Positions 1 through 8,966 of a DNA stretch of 64,000 bases are shown here, in pieces. A model generated the notes under the pieces. The model ran no database searches, was not told where the DNA came from, and saw only the letters and a list, made by a program, of their open reading frames with translations. The translations under genes and the position numbers were made by a program. Source of the stretch: Microcystis wesenbergii NRERC-220 (lineage in GTDB: Bacteria; Cyanobacteriota; Cyanobacteriia; Cyanobacteriales; Microcystaceae); contig NZ_JAVSJA010000001.1 of the NCBI RefSeq assembly GCF_032027425.1, forward strand, positions 3,546,001-3,610,000, read 5' to 3'. Numbering within the stretch: position 1 is the first letter of the stretch; every line of letters begins with the position of its first letter.

Positions 1-40
1 TGAAAACGACCCAGAAGCGCAGGATTTAGACCGAGAATGA
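1..40 (+). CDS. C-terminal end of upstream gene, probably nusA (partial)
   Basis: The frame ending in TGA at 38-40 reads ENDPEAQDLDRE-stop and runs off the left edge. Its stop overlaps the ATG of the next gene (ATGA), which indicates translational coupling. The order nusA-ylxR-infB is conserved in many bacteria, so the missing gene is probably nusA. The visible 12 residues are only a polar acidic tail and do not prove it. Confidence 0.4.
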   Translation, partial: ENDPEAQDLDRE

Positions 41-318
41 ACCCCTTCGTCAATTATCGACGCTGTATTAGCTGCCGTCTCTTCGCCCCGAAAGAATCCT
101 TTTGGCGAATTGTCCGACTACACCCGTCCGGACAGATACAATTAGATCAAGGCATGGGAAGGGCTGCCTATATCTGTCCGCAACCTAATTGCCTGCAACT
201 GGCCCGGCAAAAAAATCGTCTCGGACGGGCCCTAAAAGCCAATATTCCCGAAACGCTCTATGAATCCTTGCAAGAGCGCCTCGGTACTGCCAAGCAAGGT
301 CGTCCAAATCAGGATTAA
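37..318 (+). CDS. ylxR: YlxR/DUF448 family RNA-binding protein
   Basis: A 93-residue basic protein of the YlxR (DUF448) family. It has the N-terminal RRCISCR motif at residues 8-14 and the family signature GRAAYIC in the middle, followed by a basic stretch (ARQKNRLGRALK). Family members are small nucleic-acid-binding proteins encoded between nusA and infB; in some bacteria the protein binds RNase P RNA or acts as a regulator. The start overlaps the upstream stop as ATGA. infB follows after about 110 bp. The length is normal for the family, so it is probably functional. The exact role in cyanobacteria cannot be read from sequence. Confidence 0.88.
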   Translation: MNPFVNYRRCISCRLFAPKESFWRIVRLHPSGQIQLDQGMGRAAYICPQPNCLQLARQKNRLGRALKANIPETLYESLQERLGTAKQGRPNQD

Positions 319-429
319 AATTGACGATCATAGCCACAAAATCGTTAGCATGGAAAGGGGGCAGTCTTGACAGGATAAAAAAATCAGCCAACTTATAGGA
401 TCACTAACACTTTAGCCGGGGGATAATGG

Positions 430-3400
430 ATGAGTAACGCGAAAGTCAGAATTTACGATTTATCAAAAGAATTGAATCTAGACAACAAAGACATTTTGGA
501 CATCTGTGACCAGTTGAACATCGAGTACAAGAGCCACAGTAGCACGATCAGCGAAGAGGATGCCCAACGCATCAAAGCAATCGCTGCGAAGGGAGTTGTT
601 TCGAGTACCAGTAAAAATAGCACGGGTCAGCGAGAATCGGTTAGTCCTGCCGAAGAAAAAAAACAAAAGATTTTGGCCCTGCATAAACACAACCGCCCCG
701 AAACCGGCGAAGAGGGTCAAAGCTATCCCGGTCAGGCCGGTTCCTCGGCCAAACCGACTTTAATCAGTCCCCCTCGTCCCCCGGTTAAACCCCTTGTCGC
801 TCCCCCGGGGCGCGACGGTGCGGCCGAAAAAACTCCCCCCACCGCTGCGGAGATGCTATCTCAGGCCGCCAGTGTTAAAGAAACCCCGACCGAAACCCCG
901 CTAGTGCCAGAAGCAGCCCCCACCTTAATCGCCCCACCTAATCGACCCTCCCTCACCCCGAAACCACGCCCGGGCAGCGCCTCGGGCCGGCCAGAACCCC
1001 GACCTAAAAATGCCCCTGGCAGTAACGACAAGCCCCCTTGCCCTGAGCCAAGTCGAAGGGGGGGAGAAAAACGCGAGCGCGGCGAGAGCGAAAACGCCCC
1101 TAGTCCTGAGCGCAGGGTTAGCTTGGCTAAACCAGAAAAACCGACCCTCAACCGCAAACCCGACGGAAAAAGCCCGAAACTGGCGGAACCAGCTAGAGAA
1201 GTGCGGGAGACGGTGGAATTGAAGCGCCCGGTTCGCCCCGGTATGCCCGCTAAAATCTCGGCTACTGGCGAGGAAGAAACCGACACCACCAAGAAAACTG
1301 GCGTTGATGGCACAGAAATCGATACAGATACCGGATTGCTCGGAGCAGACGGGCTGAAAAAACTCAAACGACCGACCATGCCCCCTCGCATGGCCAAAAA
1401 ATCTACCTGGGAAGAAGAAGAAGAAGAAGAGAAAAAAGCGGCCAAAACCGCCAAAACTGCCGGCAAAAACAAACGCCGCACCCAAGCCCTCTTTGAAGAT
1501 GATGATGATCTAGAATCGGAACTATCCGGGTTAATCAATAGCCCCAGTTTTACCCTCTCCACCGCTCGTCCCCCCAAACCGCCCACCGCTAAAGCTGCCA
1601 CCCCTAGCACTCCAACAGCAGTCAAAGTTAAGCGGCCTAGTAAACCAACCGCCCACACCGGCGGCCCGAAAAGCGAGCGCCAAGAACCCCAAGAGGAAAA
1701 ACGCCCGGAAAGCATCGTCATCACCGGCAGTCTCACCGTGCGCGACCTCTCGGAATTGATGAAAGTCCCCGAAACCGAGATCATCAGAACCCTATTTTTT
1801 AAAGGGATGGCGGTTAATATCACCCAAACTCTCGACGTGGACACGATCGAAATGATCGCCAGGGACTTCGAGATGACCGTGGAAACCCCCAGCACCCAGT
1901 CGGCGGCGATCAAAACCACGGAAATGATCGATGTCTCCGACTTGGAAAGTCTCCAGCGTCGTCCCCCCGTCGTCACCATTATGGGTCACGTTGACCACGG
2001 CAAAACCACCCTCCTCGACTCGATCCGCAAAACCAAAGTCGCCCAAGGGGAAGCCGGCGGCATCACCCAGCACATCGGTGCTTACCACGTCGATGTGGAA
2101 CATAACGGCAAACCGGAACAGATTGTCTTTTTGGATACCCCCGGCCACGAAGCTTTTACCGCCATGCGCGCCCGCGGGGCGAGAGTCACCGATATAGCGG
2201 TGCTGGTGGTAGCCGCCGATGATGGCGTACAACCCCAAACGAAAGAGGCAATCAGTCACGCCAGGGCCGCCGAAGTCCCCATCGTTGTGGCGATTAACAA
2301 AGTCGATAAACCTTCAGCTAACCCCGACCGGATTAAACAGGAATTGACCGAACAGGGACTGGTGGCCGAAGATTGGGGCGGTGAGACGATCATGGTTCCC
2401 GTGAGCGCCCTGCGGGGTGAAAATCTCGATAATCTGCTGGAAATGATTCTCTTGGTGGCAGAAGTAGAGGAATTGGTCGCTAACCCCGATCGCTTGGCTA
2501 AGGGAACCGTCATCGAAGCTAACCTCGATCGCACCAAAGGTCCCGTGGCTACCCTGCTCGTCCAGAATGGTACTCTCCGGGTGGGCGATAGCATCGTCGC
2601 CGGTTCCGTTTTCGGCAAAATTCGGGCGATGATCGATGATCGCGGTCAAAAAGTCGAAGCGGCTACCCCCTCCTTCGCCGTGGAAATCCTCGGTCTTAGT
2701 GATGTGCCAGCCGCCGGCGATGAATTCGATGTCTATGAAAGTGAGAAAGAAGCCCGATCGATCGCTGATCAACGGGCGATCGAACGACGCAACACCCGTT
2801 TACAACAGGCCCTCTCTTCTCGTCGCGTTAGCCTTAGCACCCTCTCTATCCAAGCTCAAGAAGGACAACTCAAGGAACTTAATCTCATCCTCAAGGCAGA
2901 TGTGCAAGGTTCCGTCGAGGCCATCCTCGGTGCGCTCAAACAGTTACCCCAAAACGAAGTGCAGATTCGCGTTCTCCTCGCCTCTCCGGGGGAAATCACC
3001 GAAACCGATGTGGATCTGGCCGCCGCTAGTGGTGCGGTGGTGGTGGGCTTTAATACCACCCTGGCCAGTGGTGCGCGCGCATCCGCCGATCGGGAAGGGG
3101 TCGATATCCGCGATTACAATATCATCTACAAGCTTCTGGATGATATTCAAGGGGCGATGGAAGGTCTTCTTGACCCCGAAGAAGTGGAAGAACACCTCGG
3201 TTTTGCCGAAGTGCGTGCCGTCTTCACCGTCGGCCGTGGGGCCGTGGCGGGCTGTTATGTCCAATCAGGTAAACTGGTGCGGAATCGCTTCCTGCGCGTG
3301 CGTCGCGGCAAGGAAATTGTTTATCAGGGAGTTCTCGATTCCCTCAAACGGATGAAGGAAGATGCCCGGGAAGTGGCCACCGGTTTCGAGTGCGGTGTCG

Positions 3401-3486
3401 GTGTTTCTAAATTCAATGACTGGAAAGAAGGCGACATTATCGAAGCCTACGAAATGGTCATGAAACGTCGCACTTTATCCAGTTAA
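430..3486 (+). CDS. infB: Translation initiation factor IF-2
   Basis: A 1018-residue GTPase that delivers fMet-tRNA to the 30S subunit. An IF2_N domain lies near residues 5-50 and a second near 430-485. They are separated by a long proline-, lysine- and glutamate-rich linker (about 70-420) containing a run of seven glutamates. The G domain follows: G1 GHVDHGKT at about 519, DTPGH near 570, NKVD near 623, then domain II, domain III and the C-terminal fMet-tRNA binding domain. The length and long variable linker are typical of cyanobacterial IF-2. The start is preceded by GGGGGA. A short palindromic repeat lies in frame in the linker (listed separately). Minus-strand open frames inside this gene are shadows of the GC-rich linker. 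Confidence 0.97.
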   Translation: MSNAKVRIYDLSKELNLDNKDILDICDQLNIEYKSHSSTISEEDAQRIKAIAAKGVVSSTSKNSTGQRESVSPAEEKKQKILALHKHNRPETGEEGQSYPGQAGSSAKPTLISPPRPPVKPLVAPPGRDGAAEKTPPTAAEMLSQAASVKETPTETPLVPEAAPTLIAPPNRPSLTPKPRPGSASGRPEPRPKNAPGSNDKPPCPEPSRRGGEKRERGESENAPSPERRVSLAKPEKPTLNRKPDGKSPKLAEPAREVRETVELKRPVRPGMPAKISATGEEETDTTKKTGVDGTEIDTDTGLLGADGLKKLKRPTMPPRMAKKSTWEEEEEEEKKAAKTAKTAGKNKRRTQALFEDDDDLESELSGLINSPSFTLSTARPPKPPTAKAATPSTPTAVKVKRPSKPTAHTGGPKSERQEPQEEKRPESIVITGSLTVRDLSELMKVPETEIIRTLFFKGMAVNITQTLDVDTIEMIARDFEMTVETPSTQSAAIKTTEMIDVSDLESLQRRPPVVTIMGHVDHGKTTLLDSIRKTKVAQGEAGGITQHIGAYHVDVEHNGKPEQIVFLDTPGHEAFTAMRARGARVTDIAVLVVAADDGVQPQTKEAISHARAAEVPIVVAINKVDKPSANPDRIKQELTEQGLVAEDWGGETIMVPVSALRGENLDNLLEMILLVAEVEELVANPDRLAKGTVIEANLDRTKGPVATLLVQNGTLRVGDSIVAGSVFGKIRAMIDDRGQKVEAATPSFAVEILGLSDVPAAGDEFDVYESEKEARSIADQRAIERRNTRLQQALSSRRVSLSTLSIQAQEGQLKELNLILKADVQGSVEAILGALKQLPQNEVQIRVLLASPGEITETDVDLAAASGAVVVGFNTTLASGARASADREGVDIRDYNIIYKLLDDIQGAMEGLLDPEEVEEHLGFAEVRAVFTVGRGAVAGCYVQSGKLVRNRFLRVRRGKEIVYQGVLDSLKRMKEDAREVATGFECGVGVSKFNDWKEGDIIEAYEMVMKRRTLSS
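1041..1060 (+). repeat. REP-like interspersed repeat inside the infB linker
   Basis: The sequence CCCTGAGCCAAGTCGAAGGG matches the general form CCTGAG-N-AAGTCGAAGG of a small interspersed repeat common in cyanobacteria. It reads in frame through the unstructured IF-2 linker (PEPSRRGG), where an insertion would be tolerated. A partial second copy (CCTGAGCGCAGGG) lies about 45 bp downstream. Assignment to that repeat family is from memory. Confidence 0.45.
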
Positions 3487-3639
3487 TTACACTTGAACCG
3501 TCGGGAGTCGGGAGTCAGCCTTAAATCAGTTATCAGTTATCAGTTATCAGTCATAATTCCCCCACTCCCCCACTCCCCCATCTCCCCACTTCATAATTCA
3601 TAATTCATAATTCATAATTTATAATTATCATTTGCCTCT
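3487..3639. repeat. Simple-repeat spacer after infB
   Basis: The gap holds three short tandem arrays in a row: TCAGTTA units, CCCCCACT units, and CATAATT units running up to the next gene. No hairpin followed by a T-run is obvious after infB. Confidence 0.7.
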
Positions 3640-4209
3640 ATGAAATCAGAACCTTTTTTGTGGATTCATCTGGCAGGGTTAGCGGCTTTGCCAATCTTTT
3701 TACAAATCGCTTGGATTGGTTTAGCTGTGGGCGATCCCTTGCCTTTTCTTTGGCTAGAATGGCTATTTCTGGGAGCGATCGCCATCGTCCCCGTTTTTTG
3801 GATGCAGTGGACAAAACCTTTTGATATCTTTAGTCTTTTGTTGGTTGCTCTGAAACCGAGTCAACTCACCCCCGAACAGTTAAAAATTCTCTCTCTTTTT
3901 CAACGTCCTCGCCATCGTCTTCTTACTCTTTTGGGAGTCGTCCTCTTAATTCTCATCGCTTGGCCAATCTACAATTTTGCCCCTCTAGCGGCTGCCGTGG
4001 CCGCCTATCTCCCCCAATGGCGGCTTTTAGGTTTAGCAATCGCTGGGATCGCTCTCCTCTTAAGTCACCTATTTCTACAGGTTCCCCTGAGTGTTCTCGG
4101 GGTTTTAGCCACGAAGGAAAGTGACTGGACAGCCGCAGAAGCTTTAGTTATTGAGCGCATTCCTGAGTTATTTACCATTGTTGGTCTAAAAGTTAATAAA
4201 ATTATCTAA
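3640..4209 (+). CDS. Multi-pass membrane protein of cyanobacterial type, function unknown
   Basis: A 189-residue protein with about four strongly hydrophobic segments (roughly residues 8-28, 38-57, 95-115 and 125-150) and short polar loops. The loop SQLTPEQLKILSLFQRPRHR lies between segments 2 and 3. It resembles the cyanobacterial family annotated as 'low-complexity tail membrane protein', but no low-complexity tail is present here. No catalytic motif is visible. It stands alone after infB, separated by simple repeats. Function is unknown. Confidence 0.6.
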   Translation: MKSEPFLWIHLAGLAALPIFLQIAWIGLAVGDPLPFLWLEWLFLGAIAIVPVFWMQWTKPFDIFSLLLVALKPSQLTPEQLKILSLFQRPRHRLLTLLGVVLLILIAWPIYNFAPLAAAVAAYLPQWRLLGLAIAGIALLLSHLFLQVPLSVLGVLATKESDWTAAEALVIERIPELFTIVGLKVNKII

Positions 4210-4236
4210 ATTAGCTGAAATGCAGACAATTTCTGC

Positions 4237-4253
4237 GGTTCGACAGGCTCACC
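4237..4253. repeat. Short palindromic repeat GGTTCGACAGGCTCACC
   Basis: It lies between the membrane protein and the carbonic anhydrase stop. It is related in form to the TTCGACA-GGCTCA interspersed repeat class and to the core of the 52-bp hairpin at 13584 and 15408. It could act as a weak terminator between the convergent genes. Confidence 0.35.
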
Positions 4254-4258
4254 GTCCA

Positions 4259-5008
4259 CTAGGAATGCAGGATCGAGCGCCCGTTTAAGGGTTGAATATT
4301 CCTCGCATTACGGGGAAAAATTGCGGCCAATTGTTGCAGTTGTTGGGGAGAAATTTTGATCGCATTTTGCCAGACTAACCAGAGAACATCCTCGCTACAG
4401 GGGGGAGTGGACAAAGACCCCCGATATTCATAAAAATCGCTATTTTCTGGCAGTAAAAGCCCGGCATTGACCCAAGTATCGGGGATAATCATTTCAGGAG
4501 AAGGTTCTCGGGGCAAATAATCCCAAATGGTTTGTAAATAGGGATTAAAAGCACCAATTTCGGCTAAGATGCCCACAACTGCTAAATTTCCCCTCCCATT
4601 TCGATGCACTAAATGAATTTCCAGAGGGAAAGACTGACCTTTAATCCGATGTTCGCTGGGGTGATGAAAATGGAACTGCAATAAATCCCAGTTTTCGCCG
4701 TGAAAACTCATGGTTCCACCTTTTTCGGTCTGAACTAAGATTGTACGACCGTTATGGCGAATTTTTAGGGGTACAGGACGATAATTAAAGGTGGGGTGGT
4801 ATAGCTCTTTTTCAGTCACTATACTCAGATCGATCGGTGTTTGTTGCTTTCCCGTGGTGCAGAGGCGATAATTCCTTGATAATTCGCCCCAATGGTCAAT
4901 ATTTTGGTAATTCCAAGCAAATTCTGGATTAATAGCCCCAAAAAGAGCCTGAGAGCCTATAAATTGCAGTAATTCTCGTCTATACATGGGATTAAATCCA
5001 GCAATCAT
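4259..5008 (-). CDS. Alpha-type carbonic anhydrase
   Basis: A zinc enzyme interconverting CO2 and bicarbonate. The alpha-class signature is complete: QTPIDL near residue 57, zinc ligands H113 and H115 in QFHFH, H132 in EIHLVH, and the active-site segment GSLSTPPCSE near the C terminus. At 249 residues it is full length. The N terminus MYRRELLQFIGSQALFG resembles a twin-arginine or other export signal. If so, translation may start at Met8 (position 4987) and the enzyme may act in the periplasm. A MITE ends only about 10 bp upstream of the first ATG, so the original promoter and leader have been displaced. The gene points the same way as the Uma2 gene beyond the MITE. Confidence 0.88.
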   Translation of the reverse strand: MIAGFNPMYRRELLQFIGSQALFGAINPEFAWNYQNIDHWGELSRNYRLCTTGKQQTPIDLSIVTEKELYHPTFNYRPVPLKIRHNGRTILVQTEKGGTMSFHGENWDLLQFHFHHPSEHRIKGQSFPLEIHLVHRNGRGNLAVVGILAEIGAFNPYLQTIWDYLPREPSPEMIIPDTWVNAGLLLPENSDFYEYRGSLSTPPCSEDVLWLVWQNAIKISPQQLQQLAAIFPRNARNIQPLNGRSILHS

Positions 5009-5017
5009 CGGATAATT

Positions 5018-5257
5018 AGGGTTTGCTGAAAAAGTTTTTCGTGGGGGTAGGGTGTGGCCCCCCCAACCCCCCCGACATCGGGGGGGTTGGGTGTGGGGTG
5101 TGGGGTTTTACCCATTTTCAGGTGGTCAATTACCTAAGTTTCAGGGAAAAAGTGCCTAATTCTCCCCCCCGATCCCTCCCATATCTGGCACTTTTTGATT
5201 TCAAAAAAGCCTAAAGATATTATCCAACAAGGTTTTTAGATTTATTAAGCAAACCCT
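5018..5257 (+). mobile_element. MITE-A copy 1 (240 bp)
   Basis: A non-autonomous element with terminal inverted repeats (AGGGTTTGCTGAA at the left; the right end is the complement of AGGGTTTGCTTAA). It is flanked by a direct AATT at 5014-5017 and 5258-5261. The interior has a G-rich / C-rich hairpin around CCCCCCGACATCGGGGGG. Two further copies are at 15328 and 53388. Short open frames inside are not coding. The right end abuts the stop codon of the Uma2 gene. Confidence 0.85.
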
Positions 5258-5259
5258 AA

Positions 5260-5991
5260 TTAGAAATTTTCTTGGGGATTTATGCCCAATTCCCGCAGTT
5301 TAGCCGCTAATTTTGCGGATTTCTGCTTTTCCTGTTGGACTTGATTTTCTGCTTCTACAGCCCGATTTTCTGCCTGTTGTGCCGCTTCTGCGGGAGTGGG
5401 TACTAATTCACCTTCGGGGGTAAAATAGCGCAATTTATTGGCAGATAAACCCAAATATAAGCCTAATTGTTGACTCCAGAGCCGTCCCTGAGCATTGGGG
5501 GTAATCGGTTGATATTGACCGCTAATTAGGGTAAATCCTTCAAATTCTAGGCTTTCTGGGTCAAACCAAAAATAATCGGGAGTGCGAAATATATCTTGAT
5601 AAATTTGTTTTTTCTCCTCTCGGTCAACTTTGGCGGTACTATCGGAGAGAATTTCCACAATTAAATTGGGATATTTGCCCTCTTCTCGCCAAATTACCCA
5701 ACTTCTGCGGTTAGGATTGGGATTTGTCCCCAAAACCACGAAAAAATCGGGACCACGGCAGAATTCTGACTTTTTCTGGTTAGGACTGTAATAAATGGTT
5801 AAATTGCCGGCGGTAAAATAATCTTCTCGCTCGCGCCACCACCATTCTAAACACTGAATTAATAAAATAATTTGTTGTAGATGTAGGTTGCTTTCCAAGG
5901 GTGGTTCATCACTCCAAAATTCGCCTTCTGGGAAGATTATCTCAGGGTTTACATGAGACTCGACTAGGGGTAAGCTTTGAGCGATAGTCAT
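5260..5991 (-). CDS. Uma2 family putative endonuclease
   Basis: A 243-residue protein of the Uma2 family (PD-(D/E)XK-like fold), greatly expanded in cyanobacteria and of unknown role. It has the conserved core GPDFFVVLG (the D of the nuclease fold), then PNLIVEILSDST, YQDIFRTPDYFWFDP and a C-terminal glutamine/alanine-rich coiled-coil tail (about 190-240). The TAA stop overlaps the target duplication of MITE-A copy 1; the insertion left the reading frame end unchanged. The start is ATG, and the next ATG of any kind is much further in. Confidence 0.85.
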   Translation of the reverse strand: MTIAQSLPLVESHVNPEIIFPEGEFWSDEPPLESNLHLQQIILLIQCLEWWWREREDYFTAGNLTIYYSPNQKKSEFCRGPDFFVVLGTNPNPNRRSWVIWREEGKYPNLIVEILSDSTAKVDREEKKQIYQDIFRTPDYFWFDPESLEFEGFTLISGQYQPITPNAQGRLWSQQLGLYLGLSANKLRYFTPEGELVPTPAEAAQQAENRAVEAENQVQQEKQKSAKLAAKLRELGINPQENF

Positions 5992-6172
5992 GGTTTATCC
6001 AACAGAGATAGGTTGATAATTAATTATAAACTAAATTTGTTACAGCAGTTAGCAATCAGTCCTCAGCCCTTAGCTATTTCACTGTAGATTTATCGATGTT
6101 TTAACCTTGCGGATTAGTGCTATCTTTGGGAAGTTGTTGATATTTTTTGTATTCGATTTGATTAAACTAGAC

Positions 6173-7441
6173 CTACCTTTTCTCTAAGATTAGTAAATAT
6201 TCGGATTTCATGCCATCAGGATTTTTATTCTTGCGAGATTTGAATAACTGTCTGGTTTTAATTCTATCCTCAAAGACGGTATCAAAAACAAAGCCATTTT
6301 CCTGAAAATATTCCTTTAATATTCGCCAAGTTTCTACTTCCACTCCATCCACTTTTGGATTACCGACAAAAATGCAAGCTTTCCCAGCTTGTTTTAATTT
6401 TCTGGTGGCATTTTCTAAAGCGTTGATGGTGTGACAAAAGTAGGAATCGAGTATTTTATGTAAATTCTCTTTCTCTAAACTCGCTCTCACCTGATTTAAG
6501 GTTTCAGTTTCGATTAATCTGGTAGCCTGTCGGTAGGGAATTTCTAGCTTAGAGATTTTTTGCACTTCTTTTTCTGTATATCCTAACCAATATAAATCTA
6601 GTTTTGCTGTTCTGATATATTCTTGTGCTTGCAGATAGGGGGGGGAACTAATTAAACAATCTAACTCTAGATTTTGATCGATCTCAAAAGTGGCACTATC
6701 TACTCCTCCATAAAAAAGCACCTGATTATAATTATGCCAAGTGACGGCAATATATTGATTAACGCTGGTTAAAGTTTCCAAACTCATCTCTTTAATCGTT
6801 CGTTTTAATTCCTCTTGCCAATCTCTTTGTAATAGTTCTTGTATATCTGATTTTTTGTATTTCGATTGAAATAATTTAGGTTTGGTATGTTCTGCATAGG
6901 AAAACTGTTTACTAACTTTCACTAAAACCGCTTGAATGATCTGGGAATACAAATCAGGTTCTAGACTTTTTTGACCTGCCCAAAGTTTCTGTAAAACTGC
7001 TAAAATATCCTCTGGATACCAATAGTTTAAATTTGACCACTGAGGGATAAATTTATCCTTGCTGGCAAAAACTTCTAAGATTTTTTTATCTAACTCTGAG
7101 TAACTCAATGGTTCTTGGTGTTCTGTAATCTTAATCGGTATAATATGGTTTAAAAGATAATTCAGGTCAGTTAAAACCGCATTTCTTTGACAAAGTTTAG
7201 CCTCTAAACCCACCGTACCCGAACCAGCAAAAGGATCGATAATCCAATCATCCTTTTTACTGTAGTTATCAAGACAAAATCTCACCACTTGGGGAATAAA
7301 TTTGGCAGGATAATAATAGATGCCGTGGGTTAGATAACTGGTGCTGTTGATTTCTGGTACTAAATCTCGAAAAGAAACTAATCGTGGGGTTCCCCGATTA
7401 AATCCTTCTAAATTATTAAAATCGAAAAGTTCTAACTGCAT
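6173..7441 (-). CDS. Site-specific DNA methyltransferase, probably N4-cytosine/N6-adenine class
   Basis: A 422-residue SAM-dependent DNA methyltransferase. The SAM motif DPFAGSGT lies at residues 69-76. The catalytic motif SPPY lies near residue 265 in CLISSPPYLQAQEY; SPPY is most common in N4-cytosine enzymes. The N-terminal THGIYYYPAKFIPQ segment is typical of this class. The C terminus (IFVGNPKVDGVEVETW) completes the Rossmann domain. No restriction endonuclease gene lies next to it, so it appears to be an orphan or solitary methyltransferase. Its composition is AT-richer than infB or hoxH, consistent with transfer. The recognition sequence cannot be read from sequence. Confidence 0.85.
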   Translation of the reverse strand: MQLELFDFNNLEGFNRGTPRLVSFRDLVPEINSTSYLTHGIYYYPAKFIPQVVRFCLDNYSKKDDWIIDPFAGSGTVGLEAKLCQRNAVLTDLNYLLNHIIPIKITEHQEPLSYSELDKKILEVFASKDKFIPQWSNLNYWYPEDILAVLQKLWAGQKSLEPDLYSQIIQAVLVKVSKQFSYAEHTKPKLFQSKYKKSDIQELLQRDWQEELKRTIKEMSLETLTSVNQYIAVTWHNYNQVLFYGGVDSATFEIDQNLELDCLISSPPYLQAQEYIRTAKLDLYWLGYTEKEVQKISKLEIPYRQATRLIETETLNQVRASLEKENLHKILDSYFCHTINALENATRKLKQAGKACIFVGNPKVDGVEVETWRILKEYFQENGFVFDTVFEDRIKTRQLFKSRKNKNPDGMKSEYLLILEKR

Positions 7442-7554
7442 GATTCGGCTATCAATTCTCCCTAGGGTAGGCCAGCCAATTAAAATAAAGATTAAAACCG
7501 TAGTCGATCAATATTCTAACTTATCGTCCCTTAACCTAACCGAGAACTCAACTT

Positions 7555-7583
7555 TTTTACTTTTTACTTTTTACTTTTTACTT
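7555..7583. repeat. TTTTTAC microsatellite
   Basis: About four units of TTTTTAC in the gap between the divergent methyltransferase and dihydroorotase-like genes. It sits where the promoter of the latter is expected, so copy-number change could affect its expression (inference). Confidence 0.6.
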
Positions 7584-7630
7584 AACGTGATATACTGCCA
7601 GAGGAAAAAATGACGTTTTAAATAGTCTGC

Positions 7631-8902
7631 GTGAATAGCCAATCCTCGACAATTATAGAACAGGTTAGAGTCCTTGACCCCCTGACACAAACCGATCGCA
7701 TTGCCGATGTCTGGATTGAGGAGGGGGTAATTAAAGCGATCGAATCTCAGCTTCCCCCAAGAGAAAATAGTAACTATATTTCCGGTCAAAACTGTATTTT
7801 TGCTCCAGGATTAGTCGATCTCTACAGTCATTCCGGGGAACCCGGCCACGAGGACCGAGAAACCCTCGCATCTTTGCTCAAAGCGGCCACGGCCGGAGGC
7901 TGCACCCGGTTGGCAATTCTCCCCAATACTCTCCCCCCCCTCGATCACCCCGCACTTATTAGCACATTACAGCAAAAAAGTCAAGGGTTTTTTGACTCAA
8001 AATCGACTCGTCTGCATTTTTGGGCAAGTCTCACCCTAGGAAGACAAGGGCAAAAAATGACGGAATTAGCCGATTTAATGCCTGTAGCGGTGGGTTTTAC
8101 CGATAATCGCAGCCTGGAAGATTTGGGACTGTTGCGGCGCTTATTGGAATACCTAAAACCCTTCGGTAAAAATATCGCCCTTTCCCCGGTAAATCAGCAA
8201 TTAAAGGGTAATGGAGTCATGCGTGAGGGAGAAACCTCGATTCGCTTAGGTTTACCCGGAGATCCTGCTATTTCCGAAACCACTGCTTTAGCCACAATTT
8301 TAGAAATCGTCGGCGAAATTAATACACCTGTTCACCTAATGCGAATTTCTACCCGTCGAGGAGTGGAATTAATTCGCGAGGCAAAAATGCGGGGATTGCC
8401 GATAACCGCTAGTGTGACGTGGTTGCATCTCCTCTTAAATACAGGATCGATCGCCAGCTATCATCCCAGTTTACACCTCGCTCCCCCCTTGGGCAACGAA
8501 AGCGATCGCAAGGCGTTAATTGCGGCAATTAAGGAGGGAATTATCGATGCAATCGCGATCGATCATCGTCCCTATACCTACGAAGAAAAAACCGTCTCTT
8601 TTGCAGAAGCACCCCCCGGCGCGATCGGGTTAGAATTAGCTTTACCGCTACTCTGGGAAAAATTAGTAATAACCGGGCAATTATCAGCTTTACAATTATG
8701 GCAAGCGCTTAGTCTCAATCCCTGTCATTGTTTACAACAAAAACCGGCATCTCTCAACCCCGGCAATCCTGCGGAAGCAATTCTTTTCCATCCCCAAGCA
8801 AGCTGGAAAGTAACGGCAAATAATCTTCACTCTCTCAGTCATAATACTTTCTGGTTAAATCAAACAATTACGGGAAAAGTGTTAGAAATGTGGAATTTTT
8901 AA
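7631..8902 (+). CDS. Dihydroorotase-like protein lacking metal ligands
   Basis: A 423-residue amidohydrolase-fold protein of the dihydroorotase family (start codon GTG). The family landmarks align, but the zinc ligands are lost. The HxH of PGLxDxHxH is Y65-S66-H67 (PGLVDLYSHSGEPG). The following Arg is Gly. The HxxH-type site reads HLMRIST with Arg in place of His. The DHAPH-type site reads DHRPY, keeping Asp and the first His. The rest of the fold, including PGAIGLELALPLL, is intact, so this is not a decaying pseudogene. Known parallels are the non-catalytic dihydroorotase-like partners of aspartate transcarbamoylase. Role here is unproven; annotation as active PyrC would be unsafe. Confidence 0.75.
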   Translation: MNSQSSTIIEQVRVLDPLTQTDRIADVWIEEGVIKAIESQLPPRENSNYISGQNCIFAPGLVDLYSHSGEPGHEDRETLASLLKAATAGGCTRLAILPNTLPPLDHPALISTLQQKSQGFFDSKSTRLHFWASLTLGRQGQKMTELADLMPVAVGFTDNRSLEDLGLLRRLLEYLKPFGKNIALSPVNQQLKGNGVMREGETSIRLGLPGDPAISETTALATILEIVGEINTPVHLMRISTRRGVELIREAKMRGLPITASVTWLHLLLNTGSIASYHPSLHLAPPLGNESDRKALIAAIKEGIIDAIAIDHRPYTYEEKTVSFAEAPPGAIGLELALPLLWEKLVITGQLSALQLWQALSLNPCHCLQQKPASLNPGNPAEAILFHPQASWKVTANNLHSLSHNTFWLNQTITGKVLEMWNF

Positions 8903-8966
8903 AGGTTTAGGAAAGGGGGCAGTGGGTTTTTAAAGTTGGTATAATTTCTTTTTATTCGATCAATCA

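Noticed and set aside
861-1979. Long minus-strand open frame (372 codons) inside infB
   Set aside because: It is the shadow of the proline/lysine-rich IF-2 linker: low-complexity Ser/Gly/Arg sequence with no motif and no room for a promoter.
5023-5214. Short open frames inside MITE-A copies (also 15311-15565 and 53393-53686)
   Set aside because: They follow the repeat, differ by indels between copies and are rich in Gly/Pro from the G/C hairpin; not genes.
7631-8902. Calling this an active dihydroorotase (pyrC)
   Set aside because: Several metal-binding histidines are replaced, so catalytic annotation is not supported.
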